Source: Malania oleifera (lineage: Eukaryota; Streptophyta; Magnoliopsida; Santalales; Ximeniaceae). Taken from it: a DNA stretch of 64,000 nucleotides. Below the pieces are notes generated by a model. The model did no database searches. It was not told where the DNA came from and worked only from the letters and a program-made list of their open reading frames with translations. Shown piece by piece: positions 21,168 to 31,943 of this stretch (position 1 is its first letter; each line of letters starts with the position of its first letter). The stretch covers positions 31,115,032-31,179,031 of the forward strand of contig NC_080420.1 in the NCBI RefSeq assembly GCF_029873635.1, in the 5' to 3' direction. A program made the translations under genes and the position numbers.

Positions 21168-23210
21168 TGTTAGAATTGGTATATTCCCAAGAGGGGGGTG
21201 AATTGGAATTTTAAAACTTTTCTTCCTAGGTTCAACTAAACTAGCAGCTGTAATACATAACCTAGGGTCTTTCTAAGCATATACCGATTGCGCATAAATA
21301 ATATATGGAAATTAAATCACGCGCAACATTCACAATATATCTAATATAACATACATGTACAGAAATATAAAGTGCTGAAAATTAATAGTAGACACATGAT
21401 ATGTTATTGGGGTTCGGCCAATACTACCTATGTTCCTGCCTCAGCTCGCAAGCCAGAGGATTCCACTAATGCTCACTTATCGGGTGGAGCGATACCGTTT
21501 ACAATACTAGGTCAAATTAATAGGGCTTGCCTCAACCTTTACAACCTCTCCTTAATAGGGTGGAGAAGACCCACCTCAGGCCATGCCTGAATTACAACAA
21601 TGAAAATAAAATTGTGTATAATTCAAATGCTTCTTAACTAAGCAAGTATGTACCAATACGCACAAACAATAATCGATGCACTCACAGATAATAGTATTTA
21701 TGCTCAAATGATATCTTGAAAATTTAAATCAAGATAATATATTCAATGAGTGAATATTCAAGGTTACCTCAAAACCTTAATCGAGTATCACAAAAATATT
21801 TTATCAAATATAATCACAGTGGATACTTAGGGTTTAAACTTGCAAAAGATTTTTTAAATAAAGTATGCGAGCTCTCAAGTCTTGCAATTTGAATGCAAAG
21901 ACTAAGAAGCTAAAAGCAAGTTATTCCCAATCAAATATTTATATATGAAATTTTATGGGAATAACCAATCAAGCAAAACTCTCTAAAATAGATTTTCAAA
22001 GATGTATGAATATGTGAGAGTATTTTGCCAAGGAAATGATTTGTGAGGAAGCACACAATAACCATAATCAACTCCTTTCAATCTTTCAATTGATTTGCAA
22101 GAGAAAAAGAACAAGTAAAACAAACTCTCTATTTCAAAAGGATATTTGCAAGTAAGTATGAAAGTGAGTACTAAAAAAATTTGTGCTTGGAATGTAAAGT
22201 ATATAGCAAAAGAGGTATAAAAGTTTGAGAGAATTTCTCTTAATTACTTTTGCTAATCTAGTTGTTAATCAAGGCAAATTAGGGGATATATAGAGATATC
22301 CCTTAAATTTTGACCGTTGGAGACCTATTGGGTATTTTGAAATTGTTAAATTAAAGTTTAACCCAAAATAACCTTAATTAACCACGGTAAAAATAAGGCA
22401 ACCTGAGAGTTTTGGTCCCCGGACCTCAAGGACGGTTGCCCGAACAGACACATAGAGAAAAGTAACTTTTTCAAGTTTGGGTGACTGAGCCAAGGCGATT
22501 TTCCTAAACATTCGAGATTCGGTTGCCCGGTGGTCAGTTCGGTCTACCAAACTTCACACTTCGGTCACTTGGACGATTTTGAACTTAGAGTTTGGGCGCC
22601 CGAGGAAGGTAAAAAATGACCATTTTATCTTCGGTCGACCATGGACATTTAGTTCAAATTAGGTTCGGTCGCTTGGGCCATGGTCAACTGTTGACCCTTT
22701 GCACATTCAGTCTCCCGAACCATTTTTAACTCTCTGGGTTCGGTCACCTGAAACCCTTTTTTTGTCCTTGAACTTATTCAATCATGTGTGAATAAGTTAT
22801 AGTATTTTGTGCAAAGGTTTTAGGGTCCTAGTGGTCAATCTATGGTCTCTTCAGAGTTAACCCCAAAAATCCATCGTCAGTTGACCAAAGGTGATCTCTA
22901 AGGTCAATCAATGGTCTTGAGCATATAAGCCTATTATACATGATATGTAGATTATTACAGACCATATAATATTACAAGCCCAAATAAATTGAATCCAAAT
23001 ACAATTTGAAAGATTTGTCTTCATTCCTTTTTGCACTTCGTATAGCCATGCCATGCGCCGAGTGATGTTGAATTTCATTTCCTCATGACTTCTATGCGAT
23101 CCTTACCATCCGTGCATGCAAAAAGATATTCCTACTCACATACTCAATGCACAGGTAAGATACATTGTATTTTTCATAATCAAAATGAGATAGGACTAAA
23201 AAATTCAACA
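21168..23210 (+). mobile_element. Solo-LTR-like element, TGTTAG family, copy A
   Basis: It runs from tgttagaattggtata to aaattcaaca, flanked by agctc (21163-21167) and agcgc (23211-23215), a 4/5 target duplication. It interrupts the XS array, which reads on directly (gctc/ccatgg). The start block tattcccaagaggggggtga recurs in the sister copy at 36183-38218. At 2043 bp it has no coding sequence; the open frame at 21372-21590 has no recognisable domain. It is probably a solo LTR. Confidence 0.87.
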
Positions 23211-23246
23211 AGCGCCTATGGTTTGTACATGGTCATTTGAAAAAAG

Positions 23247-23279
<33 letters not shown>

Positions 23280-23966
23280 TTAAATTTAGAGAATGTTTTC
23301 AACCAATATTCACTATCAATGACAGCTCTTCCATTTTTTTCGTCCACTAGGTTAATTAAGAACAATCCTAGTCTATGTCGAGACATATATATCATTCCGC
23401 TCTGAAGTTTAAGATATGGGTATTGCTGGTTCAACAGGGTGACGTGTTAATTGGACTTGTCATTGTATTTTATCTTCAACTCATATAGATTCTCATTTGT
23501 GGTGTCAAGCACACTAGCTAAGTTAGCCACAACATTATTTCTATCTTGTTTGCTTACTGGACAATATCAGCAACTGCTTTTATCTGTCCACCACTACGTA
23601 GATAACCTCCTAGTCTAATGGTCTTACTGAATTGTAATGATCTTCAATTCATGAGAAACCCACCCCATGCATAAATATTTGAGCCAAGATGTTTCTTTTG
23701 TGCTTTCCATTCCTTTTTTCTATGACGAACAGCTTCAAAAGATCTCTCAAACTCTATTACATTTAAAAAATCAGTCCAATCGTTGCAGAACTTCACCATA
23801 TGCAGCTCCCATGGTCTGTACACGATCATTCGAAAAGGTATATATGAACTTTGAGAGGTTTAAAGTTAGAGAATATTTTCAACCAATATTCACTATCAAT
23901 GATGGCTCTTCCATCTTTTTCTCGTCCACTATGTTAATTAAGAACAATCTCAATCTATGTCTAGAC

Positions 23967-24020
<54 letters not shown>

Positions 24021-24720
24021 TTCTGCTCTAGAGTTTGAGATATGGGTATTGCTGGTTCAATAGCGTGACGTGTTAAGATGTGGTAATATTGGTATTCTCG
24101 TTGTATTTTATCTTCAACTCATCTAGATTCTCATTTGCGGTGTCAAGCACACTAACTAGGTTAGCCACAACATTATTTATATCCTATTTTGCTTACTGAA
24201 CAATATCAGCAATTGTTTTTATCTATCCACTGCTACGAAGATAACCTCCTAGCCTACTGACCCTACTTATCGAATTGTAATCATCTTCAAATCACGAGCA
24301 ACCCACCCATGCATAGATATTTGAATGTTTCTTTCCTACATCCCATTCCTTTTTAAATGTTCTTCTCATTATATTTTATCTTCAACTCATCCAGACTCTC
24401 ATTTAAGTGGTGTCATGTAGACTAGCTAGGCGTGCCACAACATTATTTCTATCCTATTTTTCTTTTTGGACAATATATATAAGCAACTATTTTTATCTGT
24501 CCATTGTTTCAAAGATAGTCTCCGATTAGCCGCCCTTCCAAATTGTTATCATCTTCATGGGCAACCCATCCATACACATAGATATTTGAACAATTTAAAG
24601 CGCATTGTTTCTTAATTTTTCTTACATCCCATTCTTTTTTAATGTGATGAATAGCTTCAAAAGATCTCTCAAACTCTATTGCATTTAAAAAATCAACCTA
24701 GTCATTACAAAACTTCATCA
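23211..24720 (-). pseudogene. Tandem fragments of an XS-domain (FDM/IDN2-like) gene, part 2
   Basis: The clearest copy is on the minus strand at 23829-23644. It reads VKFCNDWTDFLNVIEF, then ERSFEAVRHRKKEW, then GSNIYAW, matching the C-terminal half of an XS domain. Coiled-coil blocks (NLVSVFDTTNENLDEL-like) lie near 23471-23530, 24114-24170 and 24378-24440. XS-end blocks lie near 23590, 24229 and 24502. Later units are shortened by internal deletions. The array runs directly into CACTA subterminal repeats at 24725, with coding sense pointing away from that terminus. It looks like a captured host-gene fragment amplified beside or inside a CACTA element; no unit could encode a full protein. Confidence 0.72.
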
Positions 24721-24724
24721 CAGA

Positions 24725-25078
24725 TACAAGACTAATACAAGATTATTATTGACGATTTAGAAAATTTGTCGCTAATAATAATATATTAGTGATGGTTTAT
24801 AGAACCATTACTAATGCAACACCATTAGTGACAGTTTATCAGAACCGTTACTAATAATAGACTATTAGTAACGGTTTATGGGAACCATCACTAATATTGT
24901 TGACATTTTTTCCCAGCCAACAACACATTATTAGTCACGATTTACAAAAACCATTACTAATACAGCACCATTAGTGACGCTTTATGAGAACCATTACTAC
25001 TAATAGACTATTAGTTATAGTTTATGGAAATCGTCACTAATACGTTTGTCACTAAAAACCCTTTTTTTTTTTGTAGTG
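24725..25078 (-). mobile_element. CACTA terminus with subterminal repeats, copy 1
   Basis: It contains repeated ttagtgacggttta and aaccRttactaata motifs and ends tttttttgtagtg at 25078 (CACTACAAAAAA on the minus strand). Compared with the duplicate at 27722-28502 it lacks about 430 bp of subterminal repeats, apparently by deletion between cgtcactaata direct repeats. Confidence 0.85.
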
Positions 25079-25691
25079 TCTCCTTCTAGGACTCCTTTTT
25101 TATAGTGGTGGAGGCAGACCCTCCTTTAAGTTGACAGTTATGAGGATGTCATTATGTTCAGGAGGGTTATGGGTAACTTAAAGGTAGGTATGCTAATATC
25201 AATAGTGACTCTTGTAACCGTATCGAAAGTTAGAGATAACCTAAGGGTGGTTATGTGAGACATTAAATAACAGTCTTATAACTGTTTGACCCTATCCGCG
25301 TGTCTATCAATTTTGGGTGTATCTTGAGTGATTGTTCTCACATTCTTTAGCATTAGACATTCAAATTGGTCTAATTATCACTTGTTTCACTTTTAAAAAA
25401 TAAGCACATGAATAATATGGAAGTTAAGTCCCCTAGGGGTTACTTACTTGAGGATTTAAAGTGTGTATATACACATTCTATCATAGAATAAAATGATAAA
25501 CTCACCTTCTTTCTAATTTTTATCCTTTCGTGTGTGAAAATGAGAATCAAAATGCAAGTTATTATTTTATACATTAAAAAAAATTATAGAGGGCCAATAA
25601 CACCTCTCATTTAGATATGAAAAATAATTGTCTTTTCCATTTTCAGGCATGTGCTTTACATTTAAGTTTGAGTTGTGACCTATCAAAATGA

Positions 25692-25738
<47 letters not shown>

Positions 25739-26794
25739 TAATTTGAACTAAATCACATACTTAAATTGATTTATAATTGATCCGCATGTTAAACGAGTCG
25801 AATATAATTTTAAAAATATTTATCTTCCTTTGAACAAGTCAATATTTTCCAACCAACAACTAATATCAAAATTCATATATTATTCCATATATCCATGCTT
25901 ATCAGCGTCGTCTCAGTCGGTATATGTCTATGACACTATTTGGCAGGCCCAAATTCCACACTTCCAAGTCTCACACTACTATCTGTGCTTTTAGGTCTAC
26001 CTACGTCATGCACACTCTTACTCATATTCAAATGCCCATTTCTTATGATCAAAATAAAAGCCCAAAATTCATGATTTGAAAAAAGGAAAAAAAAAATTAT
26101 GATTGCTTATTAAATATTTAATAATTTAGCATACTTACTCGGTATTATAGGTTTCTACTTTAATGGCTGGTTATTAAATGATTAAAAATTTACTAAATTA
26201 TAATTTTAAAAATAACTCCAATTATTATTATTTAAAATAAAATATTCATCGAATAGTGAAAAAATTATGCTTGGGATAAAAATGACAGATTATCAGTCAT
26301 CAACTCAAATTATTTAATTTAAATCCCTAGAAATCTACTACATAATTGAGTTAAATATAAATTGTAATTTTTTTACTAGATAATTTGCCTAATCAGCCTC
26401 GAATTATTTAACTTAATCCGCTCTGTGAAGTCTAATTTAAATATATATTTAGATATGAAAATTTATATAATATTTAAATTTATATTTATTGGAAAAAAAA
26501 ATGCACTTCTTGTTTTTCAATTTTTTAATATTTGTACAAAAATAAAAAAAAATATTGACTTTTTTAAAAAATTTTAAAATAATATATCTTTTACAACTAA
26601 ACAAATTGTTATTTTAAATTTTCCAATCGTTAGCGTAACTTTTCAGGCTTTTTCTCATTGCTGGACAGAGGTACAATCAAAAAAGACGTGCGTGCCTCAT
26701 TGGTGAATTAGTCGATTCTAATAAAAATAAAATAAAATAAAAAGCAATAATTCATAATGACCGCAAGCCTAGGAAAAGTCATCGGTGGCTAAGT
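25079..26794. other. AT-rich flank of CACTA, no gene seen
   Basis: No credible open frame or RNA gene. An (AT)n tract lies at about 25697-25736. The sequence is repeated almost throughout at 28503-30170. It may be the original host DNA next to the CACTA insertion. Confidence 0.6.
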
Positions 26795-26800
26795 GGCTCC

Positions 26801-27720
26801 CATGCACCTCCCATGGTCTGTACATGCACCTCCCATGGTCTATACATGGTCATTCGAAAAGGTATATATGAACTTCGAGAGGTTTAAAGTTAGAGAATCT
26901 TTTCAACCAATATTCACTATCAATGATAGCTCTTCCATCTTTTTCCCGTCCACTAATTTAATTAAGAATAATCCCAATATATGTCCAGACATACATACAT
27001 ACATATATATATCATTCCGCTCTAGAGTTTGAGATATAGGTATTGCTGGTTCAATAGCGTGACGTGTTCAGATGTGGTAGTATTGGTATTCTCGTTGTTT
27101 TTTATCTTCAACTTATCTAGATTCTCATTTGTGGTGTCAAACACACTAACTAGGTTAGCCACAACATTATTTCTATCCTATTTTGCTTACTGAACAATAT
27201 CAGCAATTGTTTTTATCTATCCACTGCTACGAAGATAACCTCCTAGCCTACTGACCCTACTTATCGAATTGTAATCATCTTCAATTCACGAGCAACCCAC
27301 CCATGCATAGATATTTGAATGTTTCTTTCCTACATCCTATTCCTTTTTAAATGTTATTCTCATTGTATTTTATCTTCAACTTATCCAGATTCTCGTTTGA
27401 GTGGTGTCAGGAAGACTAGCTAGGCGTGCCACAACATTATTTCTATCTTGTTTTGCTTTTTGGACAATATATATAAGTAACTATTTTTATCTGTCCATTG
27501 TTTCGAAGGTTGTCTCCGATTGGCTGGCCCTTCCAAATTGTAATCATCTTCATGGGCAACCCATCCATACACAGATATTTGAACAATTTAAATCACATTG
27601 TTTCTCAATTTTTCTTACATCCCATTCTTTTTTAATGTGATGAATAGCTTCAAAAGATCTCTCAAACTCCATTGCATTTAAAAAATCAGCCCAGTCATTG
27701 CAAAACTTCATCACAGATAC
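26801..27720 (-). pseudogene. XS-domain (FDM-like) fragments in duplication copy 2
   Basis: Minus-strand coiled-coil blocks lie near 27107-27165 and 27370-27435. XS-end blocks lie near 27223 and 27497, and an XS block at about 27600-27715. The order is the same as in 23805-24720. The plus-strand open frames at 26793-27032 and 27401-27640 are antisense shadows. Confidence 0.7.
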
Positions 27721-30170
27721 AAGACTAATGCAAAATTATTACTGACGATTTAGAAAATTTGTCGCTAATAATAATCTATTAGTGATGGTTTATAGAACCA
27801 TTACTAATGCAACACCATTAGTGACAGTTTATCAAAAGCGTTACTAATAATATCTATTAGTGACGGTTTATGGGAACCATCATTAATATTGTTGACATTT
27901 TTTCTCAGCCAACAACACATTATTAGTCACGATTTACAAAACCATTACTAATACAACACCATTAGTGACGCTTTGTGAGAACCATTACTACTAATAGACC
28001 ATTAGTTATGGTTTATGGAAACCGTCACTAATATTAATGACTTTTTCCCGAGTTAACTGTCACTATTAGTGACAGTTCTCTTAACTGTTACTAATACTAT
28101 TAGTAATGGTTTTGATAAACTGTTACTAATAATGTACTATGAGTAACAGCTAATTAACTGTCACTAATAATGAACTATTAGTCAAGCTTTAAAATTGTCA
28201 CTAATACTCCAAGAAACATTGCTAATATTTTCCTGAAATAGTTTCCACGCGAAAGTGGTTTCCCGCGATAGTTTGAGAGGGAAAATTGGTTTTTAGTGAC
28301 GAAAGTGTTAGTGATGGTTTAAATTTCGTTACTAAAAGAGTAGTATTAGTGACAGTTGTTAGAACCGTCACTAATACCGTCACTAATACTTACACTATTA
28401 GAGATGAAGGTTAAAAACCGTCACTAATACGTGCTTGTAGTGATGAAATTTAAATCGTCACTAATACGTTTATCACTAAAAACTAGTTTTTTTTTTGTAG
28501 TGTCTCCTTCTAGGATTCCTTTTTTTATAATGGTGGAGGCAGACCCTCCTTTAGCTTGACATTTATGAGTGTGTCATTATGTTCAGGAGGGTTATGGATA
28601 ACTTAAAGGTGGGTATGCTAATATCAATAGTGACTCTTGTAACTGTACCAAAAGTTATAGATAACCTAAGGGTGGTTATATGAGACATCAAATAGCAGTC
28701 TTATAATTGTTTGACCCTATCCGCGTATCTATCAATTTTGGGTGTATCATGAGTGATTGTTCTCACATTGTTTAGCATTAGACATTCAAATTGGCCTAAT
28801 TATAACATGTTTCACTTTTAAAAAATAAGCACATGAATAATATGGAAGGTAAGTCCCCTAGGGGTTACTTACTTGAGGATTTAAAGTGTGTATATACACG
28901 TACTCTATTTTCTATCATAGAATAAAATGATAAACTCACCTTCTTTCTAATTTTTGTCCTTTCATGTGTAAAAATGAGAATCAAAAAGCAAGTTATTATT
29001 TTATACATTAAAAAAAAAATAGAGGGCTAATAACACCTCTCATTTAGATATGAAAAATAATTGTCTTTTCCATTTTCATGCATGAGCTTTGAGTTGTGAC
29101 CTATCAAAACAAATAAAAAAAATATCTTAATTTGAACTAAATCAGATACTTAAATTGATTTATAATTGATCTGCATGTTTAACGAGTCGAATATAATTTT
29201 AAAAATATTTATCTTTCTTTGAATAAGTCAATGTTTTCCGACCAACAACTAATATCAAAATTCATATATTATTCCATATATCCATGCTTATCAGTGTCGT
29301 CTCAGTCGTAATGAGTCTATGACACTATTTGGCAGGCCTAAATTCCACACTCCCAAGTCTCACAGTACTATCTATGCTTTTAGGTCAGCCTACGTCATGC
29401 ACACTTTTACTCATATTCAAATGCCCATTTCTTATGATCAAAATAAATGCCCTAAATTCATGATTTGAAAAAGGAAAAAAAAAAATTATGATTGCTTATT
29501 AAATATTTAATAATTTAGCATACTTACTTGGTATTATAGGTTTCTACTTTAATGGCTGGTTATTAAATGATTAAAAATTTACTAAATTATAATTTTAAAA
29601 ATAACTCCAATTATTATTATTTAAAATAAAATATTCATCGAATAGTGAAAAAAATAATGCTTGGGATAAAAATGACAGATTATCAGTCATCGACGCAAAT
29701 TATTTAATTTAAATCCCTAGAAATTTACTATTTAATTGAGTTAAATATAAATTGTAATTTTTTTACGAGATAAATTGCCTAATCAGCCTCGAATTATTTA
29801 ACTTAATCCGCTCTGTGAAGTCTAATTTAAATATATATTTAGATATGCAAAATTATATAATATTTAAATTTATATTGTTTGCAAAAAATACAAAAAAAAA
29901 GAAATGCACTTCTTGTTTTTCAAATTTTTAATATTTGTACAAAAATAAAAAATAAAATATTGACTTTTTTAAAAAAATTAAAAATAATATATCTTTTCCA
30001 ATCGTAAGAGTAACTTTTCACGCTCTTTCTCGTTGCTGGACAGAGGTACAATCGAAGAAGACGCGCGTGCCTCATTGGTGAATTAGTCGATTCTAATAAA
30101 AATAAAATAAAATAAAAAGCAAAAATTCAGAACGACCATAAAGCCTAGTAAAAGTCATCGGTGGCTGAGT
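26825..30170. repeat. Tandem segmental duplication, copy 2
   Basis: Second copy of 23805-26794. The joint at about 26795-26846 contains a doubled block of about 25 bp (cacctcccatggtct twice). The right limit follows cggtggctgagt (30170). Confidence 0.87.
27722..28502 (-). mobile_element. CACTA terminus with subterminal repeats, copy 2
   Basis: The longer copy, with about 20 direct and inverted ttagtgacRgtt motifs, ending ttttttgtagtg at 28502. No partner 5' terminus is recognised in the window. Confidence 0.85.
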
Positions 30171-30355
30171 AATGCATACCTTTTTAGAATATGACCGTCT
30201 TAATCCAAAGTCGGACTGAAACACGTGCGCGGTCCGCCCCTGGAAAATCTTAGTCGCGCACTCCAACTGATATTTCCACCACAAACTTTAGCCTCGTGCG
30301 CTCCACAACCCGCACCAAAAATTAGACAATTTTCATCTAAACATAATCTTCCCAA
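28503..30355. other. Duplicated flank plus short unique stretch, no gene seen
   Basis: 28503-30170 repeats 25079-26794. 30171-30355 is unduplicated sequence leading to the hAT left end. Nothing coding is recognised; the minus open frame at 30093-30284 has no domain. Confidence 0.6.
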
Positions 30356-31319
30356 ACGGGTGTAATCAATTCATAACAATTCGGTTATGGCCAAACTAAA
30401 AATAAAACCAAACTTTGCGAGTTTGTATCTTAACAAATCGAAACCAAATAGAATTTATTATTTCATGGACAGCTGAACATTGGACGGTTCGATTCCAATT
30501 TTTTTGATTTTTAACTGATTTTTTTAATATTCAATAATTATTCTTTCACGAGGGTCGTTGAGAATCTATTGGAAATTTTAATTTTTCATATATTTCAAAA
30601 TTTTAACTAAATTGAACCTGTTAAATAACTTAGATGGTTGAGAACCTATTAGTCATGTTAGATTTTTTCTTTTTGTTCCTAATTTCGACTAGCTTGTATG
30701 CTTATCTGTGATCACGTTTGGATACCATCATAATACATTACCTAACCACAATGTCTCAATCCTTGTGCACTTTAATAATTAAATCTCTTTATCCCTAATC
30801 TTACAAACTAAGCAACCAAATTCTTTGGCACGTTAACAATTAGGTTTATCTTTTCCTAATTACCCAAAATAAACAAACATTCACAATAAACAAGAAAATA
30901 TGAAATAGCTCAAATTACAAATAAGAAAACAGATAATAAAATTGTTCACCAAATGAAAAATCAATGGTTCTAAATTTCAAGGAATTGAAGTCATCCATAA
31001 CCTTTTTCAATATTCAATACCATCGCTTCAATTCTCCAATCCCTATACAAGCATCATTCATGCTTCTTAATAAAATGAAGCAAAATGAAAGCAAAATGAA
31101 AGTTATAACAATATAAAATTAAATTGACGATCAATGTTCATAAAAGAAATGAATATATAATCTTACCAATATATCTTCGACAGTGTCAACTTTAGAAGAA
31201 TTTATTATCAAATTCTGAAATGAATTAAAAAGAAAAAGTCAATAAATTAGAGAAAAAAGAACAAAACAATAATTAGAATAAAAAAAAACTAGGAAATGTG
31301 AAAAAGATGCACTACAGAA
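30356..31319 (-). other. hAT 3' non-coding region
   Basis: AT-rich sequence between the transposase stop (31320-31322 on the minus strand) and the proposed left terminus. No other feature seen. Confidence 0.5.
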
Positions 31320-31943
31320 TTATTTTTTACCTTTCTTAAGTTTATCAAGTTCTTCAAGGCTTTCTTCATAGCTAACTGGTAGTGGTGAATTTTTGAACCA
31401 ATCTTTAGAATATATAAGAGCCTCCACAATCTTAGGAGTCAGTTATATCCTGAAAGAATTAAGAACATGACCTCTCGTACTAAAAGCAGACTCAGAGGTA
31501 ACAGTAGCTATGGGAATAGCCAAAACTTCACGTCCTACTTGTTAAAGGATAGGAAACCTTAGATTATTTATCTTCCTCCATCTTGAAATATCAAATTCAT
31601 GATTGGTCTCTTCAAGGTCCTTAGAAAGATTCCTATCAAGATCACTATTGTCTTTCCCACCTTCTTTTTCTAACCAATGCCTCTTGAATTTATCCACCAT
31701 AAGCATCCTTAATTATCTTCATTGATAGTTGCACAACATCCACCAGTAACTAACATTCTTTAAAGAAGTCCAAGTGTCTATTGTAAGATAAACTCGTTGC
31801 AATTATGTTTCAAAAATTTTCTCAATTTCTTTTTCTCTATTGTAAGATAAACTCGTTGCAATTATGTTTCAAAAATTTTCTCAATTTCTTTTTCTCTTCT
31901 CTATATATAAAAAAAAAAAAAAGACAATCCCTAGCCACTTTCT
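31320..31943 (-). pseudogene. hAT transposase, C-terminal part with dimerisation domain
   Basis: On the minus strand the reading begins with ARDC (just beside the retrotransposon at 31943). It continues through QRVYLTIDTWTSLKNVSYWW and then jumps to KFKRHWLEKEG (near 31690), so the catalytic middle of the transposase is deleted. The C-terminus has the hAT dimerisation signature: FDISRWRKINNLRFPIL, then AIPIATVTSESAFSTRG, then LTPKIVEALIYSKDW, and a stop at 31320-31322. In-frame stops follow FPIL and NSFRI. A 59-bp tandem duplication and a long T run break the N-terminal portion. It is a RICESLEEPER-like zinc-finger-BED family remnant, not functional. Confidence 0.88.
31778..31895. repeat. 59-bp perfect tandem duplication
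   Basis: Two adjacent copies of the block that starts ctattgtaagataaactcg (31778-31836 and 31837-31895). It lies inside hAT transposase coding sequence and disrupts it. Confidence 0.92.

Larger units (their letters stand above)
23805..26794. repeat. Tandem segmental duplication, copy 1
   Basis: This covers the XS-array end, the CACTA terminus and 1.7 kb of flank, and is repeated at 26825-30170. The junction follows cggtggctaagt. The copies differ by scattered substitutions, an (AT)n length change near 23975 and the 430-bp CACTA deletion. Confidence 0.88.

Noticed and set aside
26793..27640. 79-residue plus-strand open frames
   Set aside because: Antisense to the XS-gene fragments and broken by an (AT)n region; the minus strand carries the recognisable protein.
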